A DNA stretch of 64,000 nt from Pseudomonas putida (GCA_041879295.1 CP047152.1:5089501-5153500); one strand, 5' to 3'; positions 39,488-49,603 are shown, counted from the stretch's first letter. Program-made: numbers and translations. The notes: generated by a model from the sequence alone, not told the origin.

Positions 39488-41170
39488 TTACGGCTTTGCG
39501 CCATACCAGCGTGGGGTATAGACCCAGAGCCCCCCAGCTGCGCGGTCGAAGGTGCAGGTAGTGGAGGATCCAACCAGCACCATGGTGCGCATGTCGACCA
39601 TTTCTGGCAGCAGTTCGGCCAGGGTGACTACCTTCAGCGTCTGCCCCGGCCTACCGATGTCACGACCCAGGACTACAGGCGTGTTCCCGTCACGGTGTCG
39701 GCGCACTATCTCCAGGGCCACACCGAGCTGGTGCGGCCTGGCCTTGGAGATCGGGTTGTAGAAGGCCAGCACCAGGTCGGCCTGGGCAGCCAAGTCCAGG
39801 CGTCTTTCAATGATGGACCAGGGCTTGAGGTTGTCCGACAGCGACATGACACAGAAGTCATGCCCCAGCGGTGCCCCTGCCTGGGCGGCGGTTGCCAGCG
39901 AGGCTGAAACCCCCGGCAGGATCTGCAGGTCGACGCGATGCCAGGCGGGGTCACTGGATTCGTGCAGCGCTTCGAGCACCGCAGCAGCCATGGCGAAAAC
40001 GCCCGGGTCACCCGAAGACACCACCACCACCGAACGGCCTTGAGCCGCCAGTTCGAAGGCATGTCGGGCGCGCTGCATCTCTTCGCGGTTGTCGGTGCAG
40101 TGCAGCACCTGGTCGCCGCGGAACGGGCCAGCCATACGCACGTAGGTTTCGTAACCGAGCACATCTTCGGCCTGCGCAAGTTCGGCCTTGACCGCCGGCA
40201 CCATCAGTTCCGCCGCACCTGGGCCAAGACCGATGACCGCCAGGCGACCGCGGCGGCGGCCGATCTGCGCTACGTCGACCGGGGCAGGCGCCACCGCGAC
40301 CACGACTTCTCCAAGCGCTATCAACTCACTATCGGGCACCGCCGCAGCGACCATGCTGGCCACATCGCCTGGGCGGGTGGCGAAGCGCAAAGGGACACCC
40401 AGAGCCTGCGCAGCTTCGTGCAACGCGCTGTCGGCCATGGTTCGCTCGTCTGCCAGCACGCAGGCTACCGAGGGCTCGGCGATGCCGGCCTGCTGCAGTG
40501 CTGCGCGAATGCTGTGCAGATTGCCACCTGCAACGCCCACCACCACCAGGCGCGGGTGGATCAGCAGCTCGTCGCGGTTGGCCGGGCGCGCCTGATGCCC
40601 CACATGGATAGTGCGCTGCGCCGCTTCGCTAGCAGGCAACTGCGCCAGTTGCAGCCACGGAGCGTTACCTTCGATACGCACAGACTCACCCGCCAGCAGG
40701 TCGGATACAAAGCGTTTGCCTTGCTCGATGTCGGCCAATGCATAGCCCCGCGGCGGATTCAGCAGGCAAGTACCGAAGCGCAGCTCGCCACTGGTGGTAA
40801 TGGCCGCGGAAACGCCCAGTGCGTCAGCGATTTCACGCGCCATCACGTTCACTCCGCCGAGGCCTCCGAGCAACGGCACTACCGCGCTACCATCCTCGGC
40901 CACGGCCAGTACTGGCGGCTCGCTGCCCTTCTCGCTGAGCAGGCTGGCGAGGCTGCGGATGACGATACCCGCGGCGCACAACGCGATGATCGGCGTGTCT
41001 TGCTGGTACAACCCGCGCAGGGTATCGCCGAAGGACGCGTACGACTGGTCCGCACCCTCGACACGCCCCTCAAGGCCATGGATCGTGGCCTGTGGATAAC
41101 AGGCCTGGATACGCTGCGCTGTCGCAAGGCTGCCCGGGCCGAGAATGACGATGGCCGGTGCCTTGTGCAT
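39488..41170 (-). CDS. cobJ: CbiG/CobE - CobJ fusion: precorrin-3B C17-methyltransferase
   Basis: 560 aa. The first ~310 residues are CbiG-like: CbiG_N (LCAAGIVIRSLASLL, GGLGGVNVMAREIADALG, AAITTSGE) then the CbiG_C/CobE module (VVVGVAGGNLHSIRAALQQAG, VLADERTMADSALHEAA). The last ~245 are the SAM methyltransferase CobJ (LAVIGLGPGAAELMVPAV, YETYVRMAGPF, SSGDPGVFAMA, LAFYNPISKARP), which contracts the corrin ring while methylating C17. Start at 41170 (MHKAPAIVILGPGS) leaves 2 bases after cobI; ATG at 41185 is possible. The final gene of the leftward cob unit. Confidence 0.92.
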   Translation of the reverse strand: MHKAPAIVILGPGSLATAQRIQACYPQATIHGLEGRVEGADQSYASFGDTLRGLYQQDTPIIALCAAGIVIRSLASLLSEKGSEPPVLAVAEDGSAVVPLLGGLGGVNVMAREIADALGVSAAITTSGELRFGTCLLNPPRGYALADIEQGKRFVSDLLAGESVRIEGNAPWLQLAQLPASEAAQRTIHVGHQARPANRDELLIHPRLVVVGVAGGNLHSIRAALQQAGIAEPSVACVLADERTMADSALHEAAQALGVPLRFATRPGDVASMVAAAVPDSELIALGEVVVAVAPAPVDVAQIGRRRGRLAVIGLGPGAAELMVPAVKAELAQAEDVLGYETYVRMAGPFRGDQVLHCTDNREEMQRARHAFELAAQGRSVVVVSSGDPGVFAMAAAVLEALHESSDPAWHRVDLQILPGVSASLATAAQAGAPLGHDFCVMSLSDNLKPWSIIERRLDLAAQADLVLAFYNPISKARPHQLGVALEIVRRHRDGNTPVVLGRDIGRPGQTLKVVTLAELLPEMVDMRTMVLVGSSTTCTFDRAAGGLWVYTPRWYGAKP

Positions 41171-41172
41171 GT

Positions 41173-41907
41173 TCAGCCCTGCCATTTTTCCCCCGGCACG
41201 ATAATCAGCGAGAAGTAGGGCGACGACTGCGGGTCGACCTGGTCCAGCGGCACGATCTTCTGGTTGGCCATGGTCGCCCGCTCCACATACAACGCACGCC
41301 GATCCAGCCCCAGTTCGGCCAGTACTTCGCGCACCTTGGGGAAGTTGCGCCCAAGTTTCATGATTACCGCTGCATCGGCGTCGGCCAGGCGGCGCTTGAG
41401 CTCTTCGGCGGGCAACACACCAGACAACACCGACAGGCTCTGGTTGCGGTACACCAGCGGCGCCCCCAGCACCGAAGCGCCACCGAGCATCGAGCAGACA
41501 CCGGGAATCACTTCTGCCTCGTAGCGCTGCGCCAGGCGGTCATGCAAGTACATGTAGGAGCCATAGAAGAACGGGTCGCCTTCGCAAATCACCGCCACGT
41601 CGCGGCCGGCATCCAGGTGCTCGGCCACCTGCACGCTGGCCTCGTCGTAGAAGTCGCTGATCACTTGCTCATAGGACAGCGGCGCCGGCAGCACTTCGGT
41701 GGTGACCGGGTAAACCAGCGGCAGCAAGGTCTGCTCGGGCTGCAGGTGCGCCTCGATAATGCCGAAGGCATTGCCACGCTTGCCCTTGGCCACGAAGTAG
41801 CCGACCACCGGCGCCTCACGCAACAGGCGCAGGGCCTTGAGGGTAATCAGTTCAGGATCGCCAGGGCCCACGCCCAGGCCAAGCAGCCGTCCGCGCAGGG
41901 CCATCAT
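41173..41907 (-). CDS. cobI: Precorrin-2 C20-methyltransferase
   Basis: 244 aa SAM-dependent tetrapyrrole methylase, the first committed step from precorrin-2 toward B12. Family features: [21 protein letters not shown] at the N-terminus, [34 protein letters not shown] and [16 protein letters not shown]. Starts with two ATGs; either may be used, and both overlap the end of cobH with GGAGG just upstream. The stop is 2 bases before the preferred cobJ start. Confidence 0.96.
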   Translation of the reverse strand: MMALRGRLLGLGVGPGDPELITLKALRLLREAPVVGYFVAKGKRGNAFGIIEAHLQPEQTLLPLVYPVTTEVLPAPLSYEQVISDFYDEASVQVAEHLDAGRDVAVICEGDPFFYGSYMYLHDRLAQRYEAEVIPGVCSMLGGASVLGAPLVYRNQSLSVLSGVLPAEELKRRLADADAAVIMKLGRNFPKVREVLAELGLDRRALYVERATMANQKIVPLDQVDPQSSPYFSLIIVPGEKWQG

Positions 41908-42530
41908 TCCACCTCCGTGGCCAGGGCGTTGACCGCCGCAGCGGCCATCGCGCTGCCGCCCAGGCGGCCTTGCATGATCACGAACGGCACGCCACGGCTG
42001 TCGGCGGCGAGCATGGCCTTGGACTCGGCAGCGCCGACGAAACCGACCGGGAAACCGAGGATCAGCGCCGGTTTGGGCGCGCCGGCATCAAGCATTTCCA
42101 ACAGGTAGAACAGCGCGGTAGGGGCATTGCCGATAACCACTACACTGCCTTCCAGGTGCGGGCGCCACAGTTCCAGGGCTACGGCGGAGCGGGTGTTGCC
42201 GGCGTCTTTGGCCAGGCCCGGCACGCTCGGGTCACGCAGGGTGCAGATGACTTTGTTGTCGGCTGGCAGGCGGGCCCGGGTGATGCCTTCGGCCACCATG
42301 TGCGCATCGCACAGGATCGGCGCGCCGTTGAGCAGCGCCTCGCGCCCGGCCCGTCCGGCACCTTCGGAGAACTGCAGGCCATCGATGGCGTCGACCATGC
42401 CACAGGCGTGGATCACGCGCACGGCGAGCTTTTCAAGGTCTGCGGGGATCCGCTCGAGTCGGGCTTCCTCGCGGATGATCCGGAAAGAATTGCGATAGAT
42501 CTCCTGACCATCGCGGATGTAGTCAATCAT
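41904..42530 (-). CDS. cobH: Precorrin-8X methylmutase
   Basis: 208 aa. It moves a methyl from C11 to C12 to give hydrogenobyrinic acid. Family features: [30 protein letters not shown] with the active-site His, [24 protein letters not shown] and [21 protein letters not shown] at 42530 overlaps the end of cobG by 8 bases; an upstream in-frame ATG inside cobG is less likely. Confidence 0.96.
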   Translation of the reverse strand: MIDYIRDGQEIYRNSFRIIREEARLERIPADLEKLAVRVIHACGMVDAIDGLQFSEGAGRAGREALLNGAPILCDAHMVAEGITRARLPADNKVICTLRDPSVPGLAKDAGNTRSAVALELWRPHLEGSVVVIGNAPTALFYLLEMLDAGAPKPALILGFPVGFVGAAESKAMLAADSRGVPFVIMQGRLGGSAMAAAAVNALATEVE

Positions 42531-43839
42531 CAAGGTGCTCCGTCGGCAGGTCGAGCATGGCGCCTGCTTCATTCAAGGTAAGGTCGGTGGCGCGCAGGGC
42601 ACCGAAACCCGGCTGGCGCGCATCACGCAGGTACAGGTCGTAACGGCCCGGGGAACGGGCCAGCAGGGTGGCCGGGGCAACATGGGCCACAGCACAGGAA
42701 CGGGGGCAGCCGGACAGGTGCACGCTGGCCGGCACGCCAGGGCCCAGCAGCGCGGCCAGGACAACCGCGTCGGCCTTGGTCTCGGCAAGGGCCTTGGCGC
42801 AGCCGCTGGCACCGGTGCAGGCGCTGATACGCGCCAGAGGTTCACGGTCGTGGCACAGCAACCCCAGCGCAGACAGTTCGGCCAGGGCCTGATCGAGGTG
42901 TTGTTCTTGCAGGTTGGTCAGCACCAGGCTTTGCCAAGGGCTAAGGCGCATGCTGGCATCGCCCAGTTCACGGGCAATACGTGCGGCACCGCGCAGCATC
43001 GCGGGGGTCAGGCGGCCTTGCGGCGGGGCGACGCCAAGGGCAATACCCTGCGCCTGGGGCAGCCTGCCCAACCACGAGGCGCGGTGCTGTTCACGCCGCC
43101 ATGTGAGCACGGCGGCATCGCGGCGGATGTCCAGACCGAGCCCAGCGACAAAATCAGCTGTCGGGTACACCTCAAGCAGCTGGCGCATGCGCGCCTGCGT
43201 CGGGGATGCCAGATCGAGGAAGCGCTCCAGCACGGCGCGCACCAGCATCAGGCCCTGCGCCAGCGGCACCGCACCGAGCACCTGGCCCTCTGCCGGGCAA
43301 CCTGCCAGGCCAAACGCCAGCCAGGTCTGCTGCTCCAGGTGCAGGGGCGACAGCCACAGGTCATGGGGGTGTTCGAGCATCGCCAGGCGCTCGCCTGCAT
43401 CCAGCTGCACGGCGAACTTGGCCGACAACTGGTGAAAGCGCGGGGTACCTTCCAACAGGTCGAGGATCTGCCCGGCCAGCGGCCTGGCATCCAGCAGCAT
43501 CGCCGGGTCATGCCCGGCCAGCGGGCTGAGCATCAGGTTGCGCACATCGTCACCGGCCGCCTCGCGTGGGCCCAGGCCGGCAGCGAGCAGGGTGTCGACC
43601 AGGGCTCGGTGCTCGTTACCGATGCCGCGAATCTGCAGGTTGCCACGGTTAGTAGCCTCGATCACGCCGCCAGCAAAGCGCTCGGCCGCCGCCGCCACGG
43701 CTTCGGCCTGCTCGGCCAGCAGCAGGCCGCCCGGCAGCTTGATGCGACAGATACCGCCATCACGGGCACTGACAATGCGCCACAACCCCGGGCAGGCCGA
43801 GGGGCGAGGCGATATGTGGGGGGTATGAGCCTGCGTCAA
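42523..43839 (-). CDS. cobG: Precorrin-3B synthase (oxygen-dependent)
   Basis: 438 aa sulfite/nitrite reductase-like protein with a 4Fe-4S centre: CTGASGC followed by SGCPRSCAVAHV supply the cysteines. CobG hydroxylates C20 and forms the gamma-lactone using O2, marking the aerobic pathway. N-terminal half-domain: GLWRIVSARDGGICRIKLPGG, EATNRGNLQIRG. The start appears to be TTG at 43839 (TQAHTPHISPR follows); I see no better ATG or GTG in frame. First gene of cobG-H-I-J, divergent from cobL; AT-rich CATAAT at about 43890 on the minus strand may be a -10. No cobalamin riboswitch seen. Confidence 0.93.
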   Translation of the reverse strand: MTQAHTPHISPRPSACPGLWRIVSARDGGICRIKLPGGLLLAEQAEAVAAAAERFAGGVIEATNRGNLQIRGIGNEHRALVDTLLAAGLGPREAAGDDVRNLMLSPLAGHDPAMLLDARPLAGQILDLLEGTPRFHQLSAKFAVQLDAGERLAMLEHPHDLWLSPLHLEQQTWLAFGLAGCPAEGQVLGAVPLAQGLMLVRAVLERFLDLASPTQARMRQLLEVYPTADFVAGLGLDIRRDAAVLTWRREQHRASWLGRLPQAQGIALGVAPPQGRLTPAMLRGAARIARELGDASMRLSPWQSLVLTNLQEQHLDQALAELSALGLLCHDREPLARISACTGASGCAKALAETKADAVVLAALLGPGVPASVHLSGCPRSCAVAHVAPATLLARSPGRYDLYLRDARQPGFGALRATDLTLNEAGAMLDLPTEHLDD

Positions 43840-43974
43840 AGGGGCATCCGGCAGTCTGTGAAAGTGCGCTTGAGTGTAGAAGGCGCGGTATTATGCCTGC
43901 TTTGTCCGGCGGCATGAAAAGCCGGTGGTCGAGCATCCTCGGCGATTAAGTAGAAATTCAGGACCGCGTCGCCT

Positions 43975-44060
43975 TCTTCGCGGGCTCGCCCGCTCCCACA
44001 GGATCACTGCAGGCCGCACATGCTGCACTGTATCTGTAGGAGCGGGCTTGCCCGCGAAGG
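43975..44060. repeat. REP pair between cobG and cobL
   Basis: CTTCGCGGGCTCGCCCGCTC (from 43976) and TGTAGGAGCGGGCTTGCCCG (from 44035) in opposite orientation, about 35 bases apart. The pair lies in the divergent cob promoter region, close to the cobL start, so a promoter for cobL must be on one side or inside it. Confidence 0.88.
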
Positions 44061-44097
44061 GGCGCGAAGCGGCCCCAAAAATGGCGGATTGAAATAC

Positions 44098-45309
44098 ATG
44101 ACACCCTGGCTGACGGTAGTAGGCATCGGTGAAGACGGCTTCAGCGGCCTGGGCAAGCAAGCCCGACGCGCCCTGCTGGGCGCTGGGCGGGTCTTCGGCA
44201 GCCCGCGCCAGTTGGCCTTGCTGCCACGTTGCGTGACCGCTGAACAACTGGCCTGGCCCAGCCCGTTCTCGCTGGCCCCGGTGTTGAGCCTGCGTGGCGA
44301 GCCGGTGTGCGTGCTGGCCAGCGGCGACCCCATGTTCTACGGCGTCGGCGCCAGCCTGGCGCGCCAGGTGCCTCCTGCAGAAATGCGCGTGCTGTCGATG
44401 CCCTCTTCCTGCGCCCTGGCCGCTGCCCGCCTGGGCTGGCCGCTGCAAGACCTGCAGGTGGTGTCGCTGGTGGCCCGCCCCCTGGCAGCGCTCAATGCCC
44501 ACTTGCACAGCGGCATGCGCCTGCTGGTGCTGAGCAACGATGGCGACAGTCCGGCGGCAATTGCCGCGCAGCTGCGCGAGCAAGGCTTCGGCCCAAGCCG
44601 CCTGCAGGTGTTCGAGCACCTGGGGGGCGTGGACGAACGTGCACTGGCCGGCACCGCCCAGGACTGGCCGCACACCGGGATCGCGGCGCTCAACCTGGTA
44701 GCCATCGAATGCCTGGCTACACCCGATGCGCCCCGCCTGCACCGGCTGGCCGGGCTGCCAGACACCGCATTCCGGCACGATGGCCAGTTGACCAAGCGTG
44801 ATGTCCGCGCCATCACCCTGGCGCGCCTGGCACCGCAGCCTGGCGAACTGTTGTGGGATGTGGGCGCGGGCTGCGGCTCGATCGGCATCGAATGGATGCG
44901 CGCCCATCCGTCATGCCGTGCCCTGGCCATCGAGGCCGACGAAGGCCGCCAGGGTTTGATCGAGCATAACCGCGATACGTTGGGGGTACCTGGCCTGCAA
45001 CTGGTTCGCGGCAAGGCGCCAGCGGCGCTGCAAGGCCTGGAGCAACCGGATGCGATCTTCATCGGAGGTGGCGTTACCCGCGAAGGTGTACTGGACCTGT
45101 GCTGGGCAAGCCTGCGCCCCGGCGGCCGCCTGGTGGCCAACGCCGTAACCCTGCAAAGCGAACTGGCCCTGGCGCATTTTCGCGAACAGCACGGTGGTGA
45201 GCTGACCCGCATCCATGTCGCTCATGCCCAGCCCTTGGGTGCGTTTGACACTTGGCGCCAGGCACTGCCGATCACCCTCCTGGAAGTATTGAAACCCGCC
45301 GATGCGTGA
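44098..45309 (+). CDS. cobL: Precorrin-6Y C5,15-methyltransferase (decarboxylating)
   Basis: 403 aa, two fused domains: an N-terminal tetrapyrrole methylase (Cbi[56 protein letters not shown]) and a C-terminal class I methyltransferase (Cbi[34 protein letters not shown]). It methylates C5 and C15 and removes the acetate carboxyl at C12. ATG at 44098 is chosen; the frame upstream runs through the REP. Its end overlaps the cbiD start by 8 bases. Confidence 0.96.
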   Translation: MTPWLTVVGIGEDGFSGLGKQARRALLGAGRVFGSPRQLALLPRCVTAEQLAWPSPFSLAPVLSLRGEPVCVLASGDPMFYGVGASLARQVPPAEMRVLSMPSSCALAAARLGWPLQDLQVVSLVARPLAALNAHLHSGMRLLVLSNDGDSPAAIAAQLREQGFGPSRLQVFEHLGGVDERALAGTAQDWPHTGIAALNLVAIECLATPDAPRLHRLAGLPDTAFRHDGQLTKRDVRAITLARLAPQPGELLWDVGAGCGSIGIEWMRAHPSCRALAIEADEGRQGLIEHNRDTLGVPGLQLVRGKAPAALQGLEQPDAIFIGGGVTREGVLDLCWASLRPGGRLVANAVTLQSELALAHFREQHGGELTRIHVAHAQPLGAFDTWRQALPITLLEVLKPADA

Positions 45310-46396
45310 AGAAACCCGCGAACAGCCCGCACCTCTGCGCAGCGGCCTTACCACCGGCAGCTGCGCCACCGCCACCAGCCTGGCAGCGGCCAAGCTGCTG
45401 CTCACCGGGCAGCGTGACGATGCGGTGGACATCACCCTGCCCAAAGGCAAGGTCGTGCAGATGCGCCTGGAGTTCTGCCGCCTGACTGACGAGTACGCCG
45501 AAGCCGGCACCCTCAAGGATGCGGGTGACGACCCGGACGTGACCCACGGTGCCCTGCTCTATAGCCAGGTGCGCCTGCTGGCGGAACCTGGCATTGGTTT
45601 TGTCGCCGGCAGCGGCGTGGGCACGGTGACCCGGCCGGGGCTGGTGCTGGCGGTGGGTGAACCGGCCATCAACCCGGTACCTCGGCGCATGATCAGTGAG
45701 CACCTGCAACGCCTGGCCGACGCGTGCGGCTACCTTGGCGGCTTCGAGGTCACGGTCAATGTGCAAGGTGGCGAGCAACTGGCCCTGAAAACCATGAACC
45801 CGCGTCTGGGCATCCTCGGCGGGCTGTCGATCCTCGGCACCAGCGGAATCGTCCGGCCGTTCTCCTGCGCGGCCTACATTGCCTCGATCCACCAAGGCAT
45901 CGACGTGGCCCACACCAACGGCTACACACACATAGCCGCGTGCACCGGCAATGCCAGCGAAGACACCATGCGCCGCGTCTACGGTCTGCCGGAAATCGCC
46001 CTGATCGAAATGGGCGATTTCGTCGGTGCGGTGCTCAAGCACCTGCGCAAGGTACCGGTGCCACGCCTGACCCTGTGTGGCGGCTTCGGCAAGATCAGCA
46101 AACTGGCCGCCGGGCACATGGACCTGCACAGCCGTCACTCCAGCATCGACTTGCCGCAACTGGCCGGTTGGGCCGCAGACATTGGCGCTGACGAAGCGTT
46201 ACAGGCCGCCATCATTGCTGCCAACACCAGCCAGCAAGCGCTCGCCCTGGCTCATGCGGCCGGCATTGCCTTGGGTGACGCGGTGTGTGCCCACGCCCTG
46301 GCCTTTGCCCGTAGCGTCGTGTCGGCGCAGGTGCAAGTGGAAGTGTTCGCCATCGACCGGCAAGGCGGCATCGTCGGCCAGGCGGGTGTGCAATGA
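45302..46396 (+). CDS. cbiD: Cobalt-precorrin-5B C1-methyltransferase (CbiD)
   Basis: 364 aa. CbiD-family signatures: [21 protein letters not shown] at the start, [25 protein letters not shown], and [20 protein letters not shown]. CbiD is the C1-methylating enzyme normally associated with the anaerobic pathway; in Pseudomonas it takes the place of the aerobic CobF, which I do not see here. It overlaps cobL and cobK at its two ends (ATGCGTGA and ATGA), so the trio is translationally coupled. Confidence 0.95.
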   Translation: MREETREQPAPLRSGLTTGSCATATSLAAAKLLLTGQRDDAVDITLPKGKVVQMRLEFCRLTDEYAEAGTLKDAGDDPDVTHGALLYSQVRLLAEPGIGFVAGSGVGTVTRPGLVLAVGEPAINPVPRRMISEHLQRLADACGYLGGFEVTVNVQGGEQLALKTMNPRLGILGGLSILGTSGIVRPFSCAAYIASIHQGIDVAHTNGYTHIAACTGNASEDTMRRVYGLPEIALIEMGDFVGAVLKHLRKVPVPRLTLCGGFGKISKLAAGHMDLHSRHSSIDLPQLAGWAADIGADEALQAAIIAANTSQQALALAHAAGIALGDAVCAHALAFARSVVSAQVQVEVFAIDRQGGIVGQAGVQ

Positions 46397-47112
46397 CCGC
46401 GCGCATCCTGTTGCTGGGGGGGGTCACTGAAGCCCTGGCTATGGCCCGCCGGCTCGGGCCTCAACACGTCTATAGCCTGGCCGGTATCGGCCGCGTGCCA
46501 CAGGGCTTGCAATGCCAGGTCCGGGTCGGGGGCTATGGCGGTGTCGAGGGCCTGACCCGCTACCTGCGCGAAGCAGGGATCACCCTGCTGATCGACGCCA
46601 CCCATCCCTATGCCGCGCAAATCAGCCGCAATGCCGCCAGCGCCGCACGCAACGCCGGCATCCCGTGCTGGGCCTTGCGTCGCCCCGCCTGGCAGGCACA
46701 AGCAGGCGACGACTGGCGAGAAGTCGAGGACTGGGCAGGGTTGATCGAAGCACTGAAGCCGTTCCGCAGGCCACTGTTCACGCTGGGGCGCGAGCCGCTG
46801 CAGCACCTGGACGAGATTCCGCCGGAGCAGTTCTGGACCCTGCGTGCGCTGGAGGCGTGCCCTGGCAACGAGCGCTGCGAAGTGATTGGCGCACGTGGGC
46901 CGTTCCATATCGAGGATGAGCGGGCGTTGTTCCAGCGCCGCTACATCGATGTGCTGATCAGCAAGAACAGCGGCAGTGTGGCGACCGAGCCGAAGCTGGA
47001 AGTGGCGCGGGAGCTTGGCGTGCCGGTGCTTGTCCTGAAACGTCCGACGCTGCCGGAGGTGGACCGGACATTCGACTCACTGGCGGAGCTGGCAACAGCG
47101 CTCGCCCTTTAG
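46393..47112 (+). CDS. cobK: Precorrin-6A reductase
   Basis: 239 aa NADPH-dependent reductase that converts precorrin-6A to 6B. Family features: [40 protein letters not shown] and [17 protein letters not shown]. Overlaps cbiD by 4 bases. Last gene of the rightward cob unit; a partial REP-like palindrome follows at about 47112-47150. Confidence 0.96.
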   Translation: MTARILLLGGVTEALAMARRLGPQHVYSLAGIGRVPQGLQCQVRVGGYGGVEGLTRYLREAGITLLIDATHPYAAQISRNAASAARNAGIPCWALRRPAWQAQAGDDWREVEDWAGLIEALKPFRRPLFTLGREPLQHLDEIPPEQFWTLRALEACPGNERCEVIGARGPFHIEDERALFQRRYIDVLISKNSGSVATEPKLEVARELGVPVLVLKRPTLPEVDRTFDSLAELATALAL

Positions 47113-47240
47113 GCGCTGCCTTTTCGCTGCCCAAAGGCGCTCCTACAACGATTTCAGACTTTTCTTCCAACTAACCAAGTGGCCTGTTGCAGCCCTGCTG
47201 CCTTAAACTCAACGCCCCTCCCTCGGAAGGTTTCACCCAT

Positions 47241-47678
47241 ATGGAAATGCAATGGTGGATCTGGCTGGTCTTCGGCATCGCGCTGATCCTGCTTGAACTG
47301 GTCCTGCCAACGTTCTTCATACTCTGGTTCGGCATCGGCGCCGTGCTGGTCTCGCTTATCTCGCTCGCCGCACCCAGCCTGCAACTGGACATGCAGGCCC
47401 TGCTGTGGGTACTGCTGTCGTCGGCCACCACTGTACTGTGGTTCAAAGTGTTTCGGCGCAAGCAGCCGGATGTGCGCTGGACCGCCGATAGCGTGATCGG
47501 CGAAGTGGGCCTGCTGACCGCTGCCGTGTCGGAGTTTCAGAAGGGCCGCGTACGCTTCCAGAAGCCGATCCTCGGCAACGAAGAGTGGACCTGCATCGCC
47601 GATAGCCAGATCGCCGTCGGCGAGCGAGTACGCCTGACCGCCATCGAGGGAAACACCGCCCGTGTTATCCGGGCCTGA
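47241..47678 (+). CDS. NfeD-family membrane protein
   Basis: 145 aa. Two or three hydrophobic helices in the first ~75 residues (WWIWLVFGIALILLELVLP..), then an NfeD-type OB-fold domain (IGEVGLLTAAVSEF..GRVRFQKPILGNEEWTC..VGERVRLTAIEGNTARV). NfeD1b-type proteins without a protease domain are the regular partners of SPFH proteins, as here. ATG at 47241 preceded by GGAAGG. Function of the pair in membrane organisation is inferred from the families. Confidence 0.9.
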   Translation: MEMQWWIWLVFGIALILLELVLPTFFILWFGIGAVLVSLISLAAPSLQLDMQALLWVLLSSATTVLWFKVFRRKQPDVRWTADSVIGEVGLLTAAVSEFQKGRVRFQKPILGNEEWTCIADSQIAVGERVRLTAIEGNTARVIRA

Positions 47679-47704
47679 ATCCGCATTAAAAGGAATTTTG
47701 CAGC

Positions 47705-48559
47705 ATGACCAGCCTCATCGTCGTCGGCGCCATCGCCCTGTTCGTCCTGATCACCGTGTTCAAGGGGGTGCGCATCGTGCCCCAGGGCGAGGAGTGGATC
47801 GTCGAACGCCTGGGCCGCTACAACAACACCCTCAAGCCGGGCCTCAACATCGTCATCCCCTACATGGACGTGGTCGCCTACCGCCTGCCGACCAAGGACA
47901 TCATCCTCGATGTGCAGCAGCAGGAAATCATCACCAAGGACAACGCGGTAATCGTCGCCAACGCCCTGTGTTTCGCCAAGGTAGTCGACCCGCAGAAAGC
48001 CTCGTATGGCGTGCAGGACTTCTCGTTCGCCGTCACCAGCCTGACCATGACCTCGCTGCGCGCCATCGTCGGTGCAATGGACCTCGACGAGGCGCTGTCC
48101 AGCCGCGAGCAGATCAAGGCCCGCCTGCGCGATGCAATGTCCGAGCAGACCGAAGACTGGGGCGTGACCGTGCGCTCGGTGGAAATTCAAGACATCAAAC
48201 CTTCGGAAAACATGCAACTGGCCATGGAACGCCAGGCCGCGGCCGAGCGTGAGCGCAAGGCCGACGTCACCCGTGCCGAAGGGGCCAAGCAGGCAGCAAT
48301 CCTCGAAGCAGAAGCGCGCCTGCAGGCGGCCAGGCTGGATGCCGAGGCACAGATCAGCCTGGCCGAGGCATCGGCGCGGGCGATTTCGCTGGTGAAGGAA
48401 GCGGTGGGCAACGAGACCGTACCGGCCATGTACCTGCTGGGCGAGCGCTATGTGGGCGCGATGGAGAACCTGGCGGGCAGCAGCAATGCCAAGGTGGTGG
48501 TGTTACCCGCGGATCTGCAGGAGACCGTGCGTGGCTTGATGGGGCGTGGCAAGGTTTGA
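47705..48559 (+). CDS. SPFH/stomatin-family protein (QmcA-like)
   Basis: 284 aa: one N-terminal membrane helix (SLIVVGAIALFVLITVFKG), then an SPFH/band-7 domain (IVPQGEEWIVERLGRYNNTL, GLNIVIPYMDVVAYRLPTKD) and a long charged coiled coil (AMERQAAAERERKADVTRAE..). Such paraslipins form membrane rings and are linked to membrane microdomains. Encoded 26 bases after the NfeD partner, surely in one operon. Confidence 0.92.
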   Translation: MTSLIVVGAIALFVLITVFKGVRIVPQGEEWIVERLGRYNNTLKPGLNIVIPYMDVVAYRLPTKDIILDVQQQEIITKDNAVIVANALCFAKVVDPQKASYGVQDFSFAVTSLTMTSLRAIVGAMDLDEALSSREQIKARLRDAMSEQTEDWGVTVRSVEIQDIKPSENMQLAMERQAAAERERKADVTRAEGAKQAAILEAEARLQAARLDAEAQISLAEASARAISLVKEAVGNETVPAMYLLGERYVGAMENLAGSSNAKVVVLPADLQETVRGLMGRGKV

Positions 48560-48567
48560 GCATGCCA

Positions 48568-48586
48568 GGGGCGGCTGCGCAGCCCC
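48568..48586 (+). terminator. GC-rich hairpin after the SPFH gene
   Basis: GGGGC (48568-48572) and GCCCC (48582-48586) enclose GGCTGCGCA; the inner bases can also form an alternative stem GGCTGC/GCAGCC. Member of the recurring GGGGCTGC hairpin class; no U-tract. Confidence 0.5.
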
Positions 48587-48680
48587 GATACCCGGCCCCT
48601 GCGTCACTTCACCGCACCCCGGCATTTTTACCTATACTCCGCCGTACAATAGCCACCACGATTCCTGACCGGATCTCTCC

Positions 48681-49070
48681 ATGCCCCCACGTCGGCACAT
48701 TGCCTGGATAGCCTGCCTTGCAGTGCTGTTCAACCTGCTGGCCATGCCGCTGTCCTCTGCTGCGCCCAAGGGCCCGGCCGAGCAGCTGCTGTGGGGGGCT
48801 TTCTGTTCCAGCATGGCCAACAAGGCCAACGTCGACGTCCAGGCCTTGGCCAAGATCGACCTCGGCCCGCAAAGTGATGCCAGCGCCGGCATGATGAACT
48901 GCTGGTGCTGCTCCGGTGCCGTGCCGCTGCTGGCCCTGCCCAGCTACCCGCCACAGTTGCACAACCCGCCGACACTGCTCGGCGGGCTGCTGCCGCCACC
49001 TGCCAAGTACCAGCCTACGCCGTGCCAGCTCTGGCCTGGGCTAAACCCTCGTGCCTCTCCGCTAACCTGA
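48681..49070 (+). CDS. DUF2946-like small protein, copper cluster
   Basis: 129 aa. A hydrophobic signal-like start (MPPRRHIAWIACLAVLFNLL) and a Cys-rich motif NCWCCSG at about residues 73-79, typical of the DUF2946-like small proteins found next to copper-uptake genes. Pro/Leu-rich C-terminus. Function unknown; the neighbours (PCu(A)C chaperone, OprC) suggest a periplasmic or membrane copper-handling role. First gene of the cluster; 48 bases before the PCu(A)C gene. Confidence 0.72.
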   Translation: MPPRRHIAWIACLAVLFNLLAMPLSSAAPKGPAEQLLWGAFCSSMANKANVDVQALAKIDLGPQSDASAGMMNCWCCSGAVPLLALPSYPPQLHNPPTLLGGLLPPPAKYQPTPCQLWPGLNPRASPLT

Positions 49071-49117
49071 GTTCATCACGCTGTCTGCCTGAACCAGAAC
49101 GGAAACGGAGATTCACC

Positions 49118-49603
49118 ATGCTCAAGCACGCCCTCGTCATGGCCGCCCTGCTGCTGCCTGGCGCCTTTGCCAACGCCCACGAATACAGCGTGGGTGACCT
49201 GCATATTGCTCACCCGTGGTCGCTGCAACTGCCACCCAACGCGCCCAACGTCGCCGCATATTTCGTGGTGCACAACAATGGCCAGGCCGATGACCGCCTG
49301 CTCAGCGTGGACAGCCCCATCAGCGATGACGCGCAACTGCACGAGCATGCCATGAGCGCCAGCGGCGCCATGAAGATGCAACAGGTGCCCAGCGTGGTAG
49401 TGCCTGCCGGCAAGGACCTGACCTTTGCCCCCGGCGCGTACCACGTGATGCTGATGCAGCCCAAGGACAATAGCCTGCTCAGCGACGGCAAGCGCTTCCC
49501 GTTGACCCTGCACTTCGAAAAGGCCGGCGATATCACCGTCGAAGTGGCCGTGCAGAAGCAGGCGCCAGCGGACCAGTCGCAAGCCCACGAACACGCACAC
49601 TGA
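49118..49603 (+). CDS. PCu(A)C-type periplasmic copper chaperone
   Basis: 161 aa. Signal peptide (MLKHALVMAALLLPGAFANA) then the PCu(A)C domain. The copper ligands of the family (H-x10-M-x21-H-x-M) are apparent as the His/Met in LHEHAMSASGAMKM and HVMLM. The C-terminus has a His-rich tail (QAHEHAH). These proteins hold Cu(I) in the periplasm and deliver it, for example to cytochrome oxidase. ATG at 49118. Followed after 22 bases by a second DUF2946 gene. Confidence 0.92.
   Translation: MLKHALVMAALLLPGAFANAHEYSVGDLHIAHPWSLQLPPNAPNVAAYFVVHNNGQADDRLLSVDSPISDDAQLHEHAMSASGAMKMQQVPSVVVPAGKDLTFAPGAYHVMLMQPKDNSLLSDGKRFPLTLHFEKAGDITVEVAVQKQAPADQSQAHEHAH

Noticed and set aside
43840..44097. Cobalamin riboswitch between cobG and cobL
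   Set aside because: Looked for the conserved B12 box on both strands by eye and did not find it; the space is mostly REP DNA.
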